The translations under genes and the position numbers were made by a program. A stretch of DNA of 64,000 nucleotides, taken from Anseranas semipalmata (taxonomy: Eukaryota; Chordata; Aves; Anseriformes; Anseranatidae). The notes under the pieces were generated by a model. That model ran no database searches. It worked only from the letters and a program-made list of their open reading frames with translations, and had not been told where the DNA came from. How positions within the stretch are numbered: the stretch's first letter is position 1; every line of letters begins with the position of its first letter. The stretch lies in NCBI GenBank assembly GCA_013399115.1, contig VXAA01006091.1:277101-341100 (forward strand). The letters are read 5' to 3'. This document shows positions 35,401 to 47,145 of the stretch, piece by piece.

Positions 35401-36158
35401 TTTATTTTTTAAAAGAAAACTGGAAATGCACAACACAGCATGGATTTGTTAAAAGAAAAAATTAAGCCAGTAAGATGGTGAGGGATTTAGGACATTCTGG
35501 TAAAAGAAGAAGTCTGTATCACAGTACTCACTGAGTGTAGGTCTGATGGTAGTCTAGGAGCTACCAACTTCCCAGGTTTCCACAACTGTCATGCAATCAC
35601 GCATTCCTGCAAAACTGTTGAACCAAGCTTTTGCAGTTCTGCTGAATCCCTGTTTACCAGTTGAGATCCAGTTCACTGGAAATCCAATCAATCCAACCAG
35701 TCCTACAAAGAAAAGCTAGTTTTTCCCTATACTGGAGAAAGATGCTTTGTAATTCACATATTAATCATCATTCCCGCTTTTGTAAACCAATGGGAAACAG
35801 CTGAATATATTTAAAATCAAATCATGGAGCAGCTCAAAATAGTAGCTGTGTTTGAATCACTATGCAATAATATGTGGAGAAAAGGTATTCCTGAACGATA
35901 CTAGCAGCTGACAAGACAATACAGCGCTGTGATAAGAACATAATTACTTATTATTATTCTTGCCTTAAAATAGCATTTACATGGAGACAATTTATATGTT
36001 ATTTTAATAACATGCTACGGATAAAGAAGATAAAATATATTTTGGGATGACTTGCCTGATTGTGAGGAAATTACTCCCAAAAGTTATCTGATATTTTGTC
36101 TCAGACTTTTTGTTTTTATTTCCTACTAGTCTTATCTGGTCTATATGTTGTTATCAGA

Positions 36159-36285
36159 AACTCTATAATACATTATATATATAATATATATATATATAAT
36201 GTGTATATATATATGTATATATATATAATAATATATATATAACTCTATAATACATTATATATATAAATATATATATATATATATA
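36159..36285 (+). repeat. 82-bp direct duplication within a (TA)n tract
   Basis: The 25-bp segment beginning AACTCTATAATACATTATAT occurs at 36159-36183 and again at 36241-36265, exactly 82 bp apart. Between and after the copies is almost pure TA dinucleotide repeat with rare G. This is best explained as duplication of one end of the tract, by slippage or unequal exchange. Confidence 0.93.
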
Positions 36286-37205
36286 AAGGAAGGTATTGCC
36301 AGTTTATTTCCTTTTTTTTTTTCCTGTTACATTGCCTTTCAACAAAAGGCTGAAGAATGCTAATAAATTCACTTCTTTAACTCTCCCATCCTGAGACCAT
36401 CTGCCAAGTAGAAAAAAGGAAGTTAGTCAGAGCTGACCAGTTTAGAAACATTACTTTTAAGTTCATTTCACACTCATTTAAGAATCATCAGTAGTAAATA
36501 GCAAAGGACCATTAATGACCTTTAATTTGCTTCAGAAACTTGAAATACAAGCTATTTTATTCCCCTTGGGTATACACAAATGAAGGAAAGCAAAGAGCGC
36601 ACACATTTAGTCACAGCACAGTCATTAGATTTAGTCATTAGTAGCTAGCAAATTCCTTTTTCGACTCAGAAGTTCAGAGAATTCAAAGCAGCCAAGGTAA
36701 GAACAATGAAAAGTGCTGGGAAATGTGTTCTGGCTTGGAGGTGGCAAGCAAGTTGTCTCCATTCTGCTCCTGGCTTTCACAGTGACTGAAACAAGCCAGT
36801 AAATGTTTCTGCTCCTCACATGAGAAATGTTTTGCCAGATCTATAAAGGGATGAACATCAAAGGAGGAGAACAATTGTTTCAAATAAATAGTGGGAGTAT
36901 TGATTAAGAAGGATAATTAAGAGGGGGAAAAAAAAAAGAAAAAGAAAACAATTAAAATGTAAGAGAAGTTATAAAAAATGCATCATGCCATGTGATACAT
37001 GCAACAACCTTACAAGATACATTATGAAAGCCCTCTCCTCTGCAAAATGAATATTAGCAGAAGTACAGTAAATAACCAAGCGTTTGTAAATGTAGTTGCA
37101 AACATTCAGTAAAAGCAATTGAGTGTAAGTTAAGGACAACTCCTTAGCAGTCAGCAGAGTTATGTAAGTGTAAAAGCAGCACGAGTGAGGTCAGATCAGG
37201 GTCTA

Positions 37206-37255
37206 GGAATGTTAATGTATTTCAACTGGAATGTTAATGTATCTGAACAGGAATG
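37206..37255 (+). repeat. 22-bp minisatellite, about 2.3 copies
   Basis: Units starting GGAATGTTAATGTAT begin at 37206 and 37228, and a partial unit GGAATG begins at 37250. The period is 22 bp with a few substitutions between copies. Confidence 0.9.
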
Positions 37256-38279
37256 CCAGGTAAAACTTTACAATGCAGTATCTGGAATTAATATTCAGTA
37301 CTCTTCCCCTCTAATAGACTTCGGTACTGTGAAAAATACAAGTGCCAAAGAAGAAATCTCATTTATCTGCCAAAACCACAATCAGCAAAGCAAACTATGA
37401 ACTGATGAACACCTGCTTTTCATTCTGACATGATAAGAACAGAAAGAGCAATATGGAAATTTGAAGGCTACAAATGAGGTTGTTTCACTTTCAGTTCAAC
37501 TCTCAGACATCCCAAGGAACAACCAGCACCAGCGTTTGGGGTTTTGGGTGTCCCTGTCTGGCTTTGTATTTTTTTTTTTTTACTCATTCAAAGCTTTTCA
37601 GTGCTCACATGTATCTCACAAGTGAAATCTGACAAGTGCTATGTATGTCACAAGAAATCAGTCATACAAAAAATGAGAACAACCATTTTGTGTCATTTCA
37701 AAGAAAGATCTCTGCTCAAACCACACAACCAGAAGAAAAAATAAAAGACTCCCCTGCCCACCAAAACAGCAGCCAAGCAACAGAGTGCTGAAAGAAAAAG
37801 AATCCAAGAGCAGCACAAAATAAGGAGAATGAGAAAGCATGAGGGTTTGCCTGAGTGATTTAGGGTGGGGATGATTCAGTGTTGTGGACCAGGCTAAAGT
37901 CAGATCACAGCGGTTTTGGCTGGTTGGTTGGTTTGATTATTTTTTGAGCTGTAAGCCTTTTGGGGGAGAATACTATGAATTGTAATAAGAGATGTTCATT
38001 TAACAGAATCTTAGCTTTGAACATTTCACTGTTCTGTGCAAAGATACAACTCAGAAGAAAGTTGTATCATTTCACTAACTTGGGAAACACTAAGTACATA
38101 AAAAGCCTGGGAGGTAAAACATAAAAAAGAAGCAAGCTTCTTTACTGTTCCTTTAAAAAAATAAATGCTACTCATGTGATTGTGAGCAGTTACTGAGTCC
38201 TCTTTCTGCCTAGACCCATTTCTCATAAAGCAGAAAGAAGTACAAGCTTAAAGAGAGCAAACACAGAAGGGTTAAAATG

Positions 38280-39004
38280 GTCTCCAGCCTGCAGTGCATT
38301 CAAATCTACCTTTGACCTTGCCTTTTGCTAACAGGAGACAAACCCTTCCTCTAACCGGTAGGACCTAGCAGGCCTTGAAACTCAATCAGGTCCCTGCCTC
38401 AAGGTATTTAAATTAGGTAGCTCGCCTGGTTGGGGAAATGTAAGCTAGCCGCCGTCCAACTAGGCCTGGGGGGAGGACTTGCTCTTCTGGCACAGCTCCA
38501 GGAGGCAGCTGCTTTCAGAGACCAGCAAAGTCCTTTCCAGGGTAGAGCCGACAGAAAGATGTAAACTTCTCCCCACGCCATCTTCTTCTTGATATCTGTT
38601 CCTTCATAAATCCCAGCTGAAGGGCTATTCAGCAGATGAAGACTGTTTCTTTAGAGTTGAAGGGGGCTGACCTCTCCTGTCACAAAGAAGGACATCTTGA
38701 CTCCTTCAGTAGCTGGCAGGGCATGGGGCACACAGCTGTGCTGCTGTGTGCATCTGAGGGACAGGGCCTGGATAATGCCTCAGAGCGGAGGGGGCAGCAC
38801 GGGCAGCAACAGTGTCTCCACGGAGGTTGCCCTTTAGTGTCACCAGAGCAGCCATACCACAAAACATGCACAAAGCCCTGCACGTGCAGACGTGACACTT
38901 GTAGCACCACAGGCTTGCACTGGGCAGGACACAAGCTTGGAGCCATTTCCTAGCCTGCCTTCTGCCTCCCTCCCTCCGTCCCTCCCTCCCTCCCTCCCTC
39001 CCCC
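38280..39004. other. GC-richer block, possible regulatory or lncRNA exon region
   Basis: About 0.7 kb stands out from the AT-rich surroundings by higher G+C and several CpGs, for example around 38440-38460 and 38780-38830. On the plus strand it includes CTACCTTTGACCTTG (38306-38320). Its reverse complement holds AGGTCA-A-AGGTAG, close to a DR1 nuclear-receptor element, and overlaps an ERR-like half-site TGACCTTG. Just after it a pyrimidine-rich stretch ends in TTTTGCTAACAG (38333-38336), which would suit a 3' splice site. The block ends in the (CCCT)n tract. Overlapping ORFs here on both strands are a by-product of composition. I see no coding homology and cannot assign a transcript. Confidence 0.25.
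38965..39004 (+). repeat. (CCCT)n microsatellite
   Basis: About nine CCCT/CTCC units with one CCGT interruption, a polypyrimidine:polypurine mirror-like tract of the kind that can form H-DNA. It marks the right edge of the GC-richer block. Confidence 0.95.
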
Positions 39005-39477
39005 AAACTGACCCTTTCCTGGGGAAAAAAAAGAGAGTTTTGCTCTACTGTGCTTGACAGAAATGAACCACGAGAGCCTCTGTGCCCTGTTTGCTCTCTG
39101 AGCTCTCAAGTTTTCCCCTTACCTGAAAAGGGCTCAGGAAGGGGTGAGGAAACCCAGTATTTCCCAGGAAGGCCTCTGTTGGTGATGTGAATGGTCTGGG
39201 AAGCCAAACCTGTACTTCTTTGAAGGATGTGTTCTTCCTATAACCAAAGGCCCCACATGTGAGATTTTCCTGATAGTTTTCATTTGCATCACTCACAGGA
39301 CAGCAATGCCCATTATGTTCCTGCCACTGGGAAGGCCTTCTCAGAGCACCTAATGGATTGTCTCATTCCTCAGTGGCTTTTAAATACATCCATATTTCAG
39401 CAATCAACCATGTTGTCTTCTAAACTTTCAGAACTACAGACAACAAAAGCAACACAATAGTGGTATATTATAATCTG

Positions 39478-39491
39478 AAAAAAAAAAAAAG
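39478..39491 (+). repeat. Poly-A tract
   Basis: An A-run of about 13-14 bases just upstream of the (GT)n at 39.56 kb. Confidence 0.85.
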
Positions 39492-39554
39492 GCAAAAAGC
39501 AGGCATAACAGCAGTGGGGAGGGTTCTTATCCTCCTTCATTTAAGAAATTCAGG

Positions 39555-39555
<1 letters not shown>

Positions 39556-39594
<39 letters not shown>
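39556..39594 (+). repeat. (GT)n microsatellite, about 19 repeats
   Basis: A pure run of about 38 bp of GT dinucleotides, a likely polymorphic marker. Confidence 0.96.
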
Positions 39595-41055
39595 AGGGGC
39601 AGTAGAAATGGTCAACTATTGACCAGAAATGGTCAATACAAAACAGTTCAAAAGTGGTAAAATGGTCAGCAGACTTTGGGATTTTATGAATAAGGTGCTT
39701 TTCAGAAGACAGACGGGAAGTGGGCTGATGAGGGAGACAGAACTTGGCATCATAGCTAAGTAATTCTCAGTTTTTAGCGTTTGAAAAGCCAGATTAAAGC
39801 TTTGTGTGACCTGCTGGAGAGGAAAAGGTGCACGGATCCTCTGAGAGATGGAGAGAGTTAACAGATCCTGATTTGACAACCTTTACAGTGGGGCCACACC
39901 TTCAGAAAACAGAAGTAAAAGTTAAGTTTCTGTCTAAAAGGAGGTCATTAGTAGTCCTATGCCATTTATTATGACTTGCTCCTTTGATCTGTATATTGCT
40001 TTGTCTATCCCATGCTAATTTACTTAAGTGTTTGCAAGGAGGGGCCAAGGGGAAAGAGCTTTCATCAGAGCTACAGAATTGCTGAGTTGTTTGACAGTAA
40101 TTCTATTTGGAATTCATTTATTTAAGTACAGACAAGGTGGGGTCGAGGAGTGATTTTTTTTCTTGATACAGATAGGATAAGTAGTCAAATTGAAATGTAT
40201 GCATTGATGACTGGCATTGTTCAAAGATTACCTCTGAACAAAGTTCACCTAGTGCTGTGCTGTATGGACCTCCCTACTTTGTCACACAAACACACCCATT
40301 TATATACACATGTCCTGTGTGTACTGTACACATAGAGGAAAGGCCGCAGGGAAAGCTTTACCTGCATTTTTCTCTCAGTATGTCCCAATAATCCCAAAGG
40401 AATAGTTTATTAGAGACAGTATTTCATTCCTCAGTACTATTTTCTGGCTTCCCTGCCAGAGATGACAGTTGCGATGCTGGTTACTAAGATGCGCTTACAC
40501 AGTGTACCGAGGTTGTACCAAAACGACCAACAGACTTTTCACTTGAGCAGCAGTCTCTTGGGAACAAATTTCAGTGACTATTAACCTAAGCTGTGTTTAA
40601 ATCATTGACATGGAGATAAAAGGCTTCATATCTTGTTACCAGTTCTTCAAGCCATCTGCTCCTCCATTTTGTTGAATAAAGTAGAACTGACGGGATATGT
40701 TTTTTTTTTCTTTCCTCTCTTCAAAGAAGTAAAGTGAACAGAATGAAATGGAGCACGAGTTAAAAGTGATGTCAACAAACTCTCTATGAAGACTGGTTTA
40801 AATGTGCATCTGTATGTTTCCACAATATGCTTTGTACCAAGGAATTCGGTGTGATCATTTCTGGCCTGGATTATGCCACTTACTAACCGAAACAGAGATG
40901 AGAGACCCTGAGCATAAGATCTGACAGAAGAGAAAGCTTTTACAAAAAATATAAGGTTATATAATAATACTGAGAATATGCTAGTAAGTGCCAGCACTTT
41001 CATAAAATAATAACTGAAAGAAGCAAAAGAATTCATAGTAAGCAAATTAACTAGC

Positions 41056-41080
41056 TTCCCCCCCACCCCACCCCCCACAC
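41056..41080 (+). repeat. C-rich tract
   Basis: CCCCCCCC-ACCCCA-CCCCCC in an otherwise AT-rich area. The complementary strand has several G-runs, but too few separate tracts for a confident G-quadruplex call. Confidence 0.8.
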
Positions 41081-41114
41081 CTGGAAGCAATATAAAGTAA
41101 GTTATAAAACGTGA

Positions 41115-41129
41115 TTTTTTTTTTTTTTT
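41115..41129 (+). repeat. Poly-T tract, 15 bp
   Basis: This is an uninterrupted T15 run. Confidence 0.9.
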
Positions 41130-42027
41130 CAAAATATGTTCTTCTTTAAATGATAGCCTGGCTTGATCAAAAAGTCTTAATGTGTTGTATTAGTAGTTAA
41201 AACTTGAAGTATTGATTCATTACAGCTGGGTAGACAAAACATTATGGATTATTGTTCTCTAATTGCAAATAAAATGACTTTATTGTCTGATTAGTGTGCA
41301 GGTAAATTGAAATTAATGGTTCCATGCATTAACTTGAAATAATGGAAATTCTGGAAATATTTCAACTTATACCTCTTAAAAACACTTATTTAGAATTAAT
41401 TTATTTTTGGTAAAACTTAAACAAATAATGATCTCAGTAAAAGATACAACTGGTGTTAAAGAACTGCTAAGTGAAGTAAATGAAAACACTAACCAAACAG
41501 GTAATAACTGCTTTTAAAGCATTTGCCCAGCTGTAGATAAGACATATCATTTCTTCCAGATTATCTACAGAATATCAGGTTGTACTTTACACATATGCCT
41601 TGTTTTTGTGGATTCCAAGATTACAAGGCCCCTGATTTCCTTTAGAAACGGCAGTCATTAATCTTGTATGCCATTAGCTCTGTCTTAAAGACTTTGAAGT
41701 ACATTTTCCACATCTGGCTGTATGGAAGGTCAGGATGTTCCCAGCTTTTTTTTAACTACAACCAGATTCAGATCACTGTTTTCCAAACCATTTCATTTTT
41801 GTGTTGTCTGTCATTTTACACGACTCCCAAGACAGTATTAAATCTAAAATTGCTATTCTGTTGGTGATTTGATTTACATATTAAATTAAAATACAACAAT
41901 AACACCATTCATTTCTATGTTGTTCCTCACAACAGCCTCAGACTACTTTTGTAATGCAGTCAGCATTGATGGGTGTAATAAGTGTAAGTCTCGTCAAATT
42001 TTAACACACAAAGATGCACTGCTTTAG

Positions 42028-42092
42028 TAAATTTGCATGATTAATGACAGTCTTTGCCTCAAATTGCTTTTAATTAGATTAAAGATAAAATA
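42028..42092. promoter_or_regulatory. Cluster of POU octamer and homeodomain core motifs
   Basis: A perfect octamer ATTTGCAT (42031-42038) runs straight into GATTAATGAC. Within 60 bp there is TTTTAATTAGATTAAAGAT, with further TAAT cores. Such dense, repeat-free TAAT/octamer sequence is typical of conserved non-coding enhancers in developmental gene deserts, but AT-rich DNA yields TAAT by chance too. Confidence 0.3.
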
Positions 42093-42212
42093 TATCAGCT
42101 ATGGACAAATCTGTAGTAATTAAGGCAGGTATAAATTTTACAGTAGAGGTGGAACGCATGTTACAGAAGTGCTAGATCCATATTAGCCTTTGCCAATGAA
42201 TATGCAGTTCAG

Positions 42213-42240
42213 CCATGACATCCCATCCATGACATCCCAT
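42213..42240 (+). repeat. Perfect 14-bp tandem duplication
   Basis: CCATGACATCCCAT occurs twice with no spacer and no mismatch. A second small perfect duplication, GCCAATGGA twice, follows at 42279-42296. Confidence 0.93.
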
Positions 42241-43551
42241 TTTTAAAAGGGAAATGTCTCTCTAACTGAAATCACGATGCCAATGGAGCCAATGGAAGAA
42301 TTTCCAACATTTCATCTGCAATAGCTTTTCACCTCTTTTCTTATAACAAGCAGGTTTTATATTTGGCTATATTAAAATTCATATATGAGGTACTAATGAA
42401 AGCTGAATACCAGACTGTGAAAAATGGCACCCATTGTTCCTTTGGTTCACATTTGATTTTTCTCTCCTTTATTTCTCTGTCTTTACCTTTGGAAAACTTA
42501 GGCTATTAATCACTTCCCATATGAAGCCATTAGAGGTACTTCAAGTCTAGCAGGGAGTTTACCTGGATGTTTGCAATCAGTCATTGCATTTGCTCCAGCT
42601 TTTCTATTTCTTTCTTTAAAAATGTGCTCCTTCATTTCACAGCTCAGTTCTCTGACTGTTTAGATGGACTGTATTGCTAAAGCAAGTTTGTCTCTCCAGC
42701 ATCTCCAATATCTGCAGCAGTTATCTCTAATGACATAACATGACTTACAGTTTCTCTCTTTTTTTTTTTTTTCGTGGGCTAATAAATCTTTCCTCAAAAC
42801 TAAAGGTTTCTGCCCTCTTTTCCAAATGTAATGTTCCATCCTGCAACTTTTGTTTGTTCTATTTTTCTCCATTATATTGTTATCTTTCAGCTTATGCACA
42901 AATTAATTTCATATGAATTGTTACTGCAAATACCCAAAGCCTTTACATACTGCCTTTCCATCTCAGTGTCTCACAAAATATTTTATGGCTTACCCAACTG
43001 ATGTACAAATTATTTGCAAGAGTTCATATTTCAGTCATTCACTGCAGAAAAAGTAGGATTAAAAAAGAAGCCTTTAACAGCACATTGCAGCATTATGCAA
43101 TGATTTAAGACAAGAAATGGGGAATGTCATATCAACCAAGTCCATGGAGGAATGTGGAAAGGCAAAATGCTGTTAACCTAGTTACAGTTTGGGGTAGAGA
43201 CTTACATGCATTATAATATTTTCTCATAGGGATATAAAATAGCTATGACTCATCTCTCCCAAAGCTACATAAGATCATGTCCTTCCAGACTTACTGCAAC
43301 GACTATATGGTAATAATATTTACTGAGAAAAATTTCTAGATATTATATTGTGCATCAGGATAATGAAATTTAGTGTGTTTAAAGTATCATATACTCTGTG
43401 TATAACAATGCTCTGTCATGAAGAAAAAAATATTTTTAAGAACTTCCTCACCAGTGTCTAGGATTAAGAGAACTTCAGCAGGGACATCCTTAGCCCCTTA
43501 GCAGAATGGGAAGAGGTTGAACCTCTGAAAACAAGCAAACAAAAGACTAAA

Positions 43552-43591
43552 TAAACAAACAAACAAAAAAAAAAAAAAAAAAAAAAAAAAA
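43552..43591 (+). repeat. (AAAC)n running into poly-A of about 27 bp
   Basis: A few AAAC units merge into a long A tract (about 43565-43591). It lies 54 bp before an N gap that is itself followed by an A13 run. Confidence 0.93.
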
Positions 43592-43645
43592 CAAAGCTGG
43601 GGAAATCTCACAGAAAAGACAAAATTTGCAATTATTTTATTTATT

Positions 43646-43662
43646 NNNNNNNNNNNNNNNNN
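43646..43662. other. Assembly gap, 17 N
   Basis: Seventeen unresolved bases lie between AT-rich sequence and an A13 run. Homopolymer-driven sequencing failure is the likely cause. Confidence 0.97.
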
Positions 43663-45438
43663 AAAAAAAAAAAAACAAAAAAAAACCAAGCCTGTGGATC
43701 AGAAAGTGACTCGTGCCTTCTGGAAAAATTTTCCAGTGGAGACAGTAGAGAAGATCGATACACAGACACTCCTCAGAAACGTTTAGAAACAGTGCTGGGA
43801 AAAGTCACGACTCTTGGACCCAGTAGCTGAGTTGCAGGTGTTTGCAAGTCTTGTAGGAAAGCATGAGAATAAATGAAAGACAGGTCAGGAAGGCACCAAC
43901 AAAATGTGTCCCTCAGGGATCCTGAGCCAACACCAAAAAACCCTTGTTCATGGTTGGTGGACTCTGGCTGGACCCAGGGTCTCCTTCTACCTGCTCTGTG
44001 GCCATACTCCTTCATTTAGCCACATCTGATATGTACCTGAAACCTTCCCTGTCAAATCCACATTGCACCCTGTATCTAAAACACTTTAACACCCAGCTTG
44101 CCACACTACCCACTGCGGCCCTTCCAGAAGCTGTGACACTTTCTTTCTGTTAACATAGTCTGAATGGAAACATGTTGGGATGACAGACTACAGCAGCCGC
44201 TGTGTATTCAGGAAATGCTGTGCTTCAGCACATGAAAATGCAGCGTCAACAGAAAATCCTGAGTCTCCTGGTTGTATTAGCACCATCTGTTGGTAGATAA
44301 TTCACACAAGGGCTCAGAGAGGCATGATGGCAGAACAGATGACATCTTGCAGTTTTATGCATCAATCTTTCCAAGAATCATTTACTGAGCTGGGCAAAAT
44401 ATTGTACTCAAACCTACTGGAACTCAGGTTTGGATTTGTTATGTTCATTAAACGCAGCTCATGTTATTGAAACTCCTACAAATTTGGCTGAACTTGGAAA
44501 GCCAGTGAATCTCCCTCACCCTGAGACATACCAGAGGGAGCAGTGGACAACTGTTTCTGTGTTACAGTGCACTTCGCTGGAGGCTACAAGGATTAGCTTG
44601 TTCCTTGTTATTTAAGACATATTAAGCCACAGAGAAGAAAGATCATCCCCCAAAGTACACAGGCTTCCAGAGCTTCAGAAGTGTGTGCAGCACATTTTTC
44701 ACATGCTTTTCCATCATGCACCCATGCCTGCCTTCAGCCTGTGCCCAGTAACACCTTTGCCCCAAGGGTCACTGTATGATGCCATCTCCTTAGGCAGTTT
44801 CAGACAGCTGCCATTCCTTTAAATCAACCTGCCTGAGAAACATTTCCTCATTCTCTCTCCAAATGTAGGCTCCCTCCCTTTCTCCCTCCTGCTCCACTAA
44901 ATTATTCTGGCTTAATGCCCAGAATGGGCAACATTCAGTTATGGACCAATCACAATTTTTCTTTACACATGAAAATGTGTCTGGGTTTAGTATATTATTT
45001 CCCAACCACACAAAATTAGGAGCAAGAGTTTTATATGCTGGTATAAGTCTTTCCAGATTCCCAATATGCCTGAGACGTAGAGGGTCTCAGGGTGTCAGAT
45101 TTCAAAATGTTGTCAGTTTTCTGAACAGAACAGTAAATTAAGTTATTTTGTAGGTTGGTTTATATTTACTCAATTTATTTTGCCTTTCTTTCTGAGACGT
45201 GCTCTCAGGGAGAGGAAATGAGAGTGAATAAGAGCAAGTAGCGGGAAGATGGGAACCCTTATGGAGAAAGTTTCAGTAAAATGAAACAAGAGGCATGGGA
45301 AATGTGGCTGGGGAAAGAGGAAATGTGAAGAGAGCTAGAAGCCATTGTGGTGTGGCTAGGAGAAGAGGGAGACAGAAGCTGCTGTGTCTACTTGATACAA
45401 AGAGGGAGAGTGAGGCCCAAAGTCTATAATGTGTTAAG

Positions 45439-45462
45439 AACAAACAAACAAACAAACAAATA
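45439..45462 (+). repeat. (AAAC)n microsatellite
   Basis: About five perfect AAAC/CAAA units. Confidence 0.92.
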
Positions 45463-45861
45463 ATAAAAAGGAATATTAAGGTTCTTAGTTGTGTTATCAT
45501 TAACTTTGTGACTATGGGTCTTTCCTGAGGTTCCAAATAAAAAACAATTCATCATTAATTCTCTTAGCCACTTCATTGATAATCACTTCTTAAAAATCAC
45601 CTCAGTGTCCTTAGTGGGGGAATTACCACCTGATATCTTCAAGAAAATCCCAGAGTTGTACTCTTATGCTCGTGCTTCTGATTATGGGCTGCTTTGATGA
45701 TGTCTCCTGCTTATTTTCTTCATTTTCCCAGAAAACTGTCTGTAAACCGACTTTGCCAGTGCTCGCTCTGGACTGCCCTTGGGTGTTGGCTCCCTCTCAG
45801 CACCACCAGGTTCAGAGTCAAACATGGTGCCTGCTGTATTTAAGCCGCCTTCTGGCCAGGA

Positions 45862-45880
45862 TGAGTCAGGGAAAATTCCC
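45862..45880 (+). promoter_or_regulatory. Adjacent AP-1 and kappaB-like motifs
   Basis: TGAGTCA (45862-45868) is followed without spacer by GGGAAAATTCCC (45869-45880), which contains a match to the kappaB pattern GGRRNNYYCC. AP-1/NF-kB composite elements are known in inflammatory enhancers. Activity here is inference. Confidence 0.3.
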
Positions 45881-47088
45881 ACCTATAATCTTCTTAATGT
45901 ACATAAAGCATATATGGTGACACATTTGATGACATCTCCCTATTATCATTCCTTCATTTCAGGAGGGCTGGTCTTCACCCAGAAAAGTGTTTGGGTAACT
46001 GCCTAGAAGAGCCACTATGTGTCTGGGGAATTTGCTGATAAAAGGTCATCCAAAAGCACTCTTAGGCATTACTGCTTCCTCCTTCATTCACCCATTCATA
46101 GACAGCAAAAGCTCACAGCCTGCCAAGCACTTGCAGAGTCCATGCTCACTTGCATGACCAGTAAATTCTCTCTTTGGGAAAAGTCCTTGTGCTATTTAGG
46201 AGCTACTGTCAGCGGCTGCAACACATGCTTGCAATAATCAAGTGATTCATTTGGACACTGGAAGTAACAACCTCAGTGCACAGATGTCTTTACTTCTACT
46301 TTCTTCTGAGTGTCCTTCATGATAACCAACACACAAATAGCATGCAACCCCCTCACTTTCCTGTAGGTCTTTGATTTCATTAAAGACTATACAAAATGTT
46401 ATATAAAGTGATATAAAACGTTAATGCTAAGATGCAGCACTGCCTACTGGTAGAATTGCTGTCTCTTTGGTCAGAACGATGCATTTTATGGATGCTTGCT
46501 GAATTAGATTAAATCAACTAAGAATTGCCAAAAGAAACATTAAGGGAATAACATCACAATGCACTTTTGCAACCTAGGCTTATTAGAGTTAATCAATTTT
46601 GCATGTATATAACAAACTGTTTAGAAGATCTATACTGCAATTGTGTCAGCAGTGAAAGTCTTGGACTTTTAATCTGCAATGAGAAAGGTCACCTGGACAA
46701 TGTAATGTTAGTTTAGGGAATGCCTTCATTCCAAAGTACAGAGATGAATGCAGTGTAAACAAATCTGTTTTGAAAGTCTTGTAATATCCACTTCACATTT
46801 ATATCTGTTATAAAATAAATCATGGTAACACTGTTTATGTGACCATTCCTATATAAGCAATAGGGATCACTCTGGTGAATAAGATAATATTGAGAAAGTG
46901 TGTGAGCCAGCACTGGTGGGTTTTCCATTTCTTTTGTATTAAAATTAAAATCTCCATTTTGAGCCTCACATGTGGCTCATATTTTCTCAACATAAAGCAA
47001 AGTACTTCATTTGCTCATTTTGCACTGGTAAATTTCACTTGCTGATTCTACCTATTAAGGATGTCTCTTCCCAGAACATGTAATATTC

Positions 47089-47145
47089 AAAAAAACAAAA
47101 AACAAACAAACAAAAAAACACAAAACAAACAAACAAACAAAAACA
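47089..47145 (+). repeat. (AAAC)n degenerate microsatellite
   Basis: About 57 bp of AAAC/AAAAAC units with a CACA interruption. Confidence 0.93.

Larger units (their letters stand above)
35203..38279. other. Unique AT-rich DNA with local tandem repeats
   Basis: Apart from the TA tracts, the 82-bp duplication and the 22-bp minisatellite, nothing is recognised. Small TGGT repeats occur near 37920. Confidence 0.6.

Noticed and set aside
40647..41132. 161-codon minus-strand ORF as a gene
   Set aside because: Its ends are translated simple sequence (KKKKK from poly-T, GVGGGVGG from the C-rich tract), and the rest has no family resemblance.
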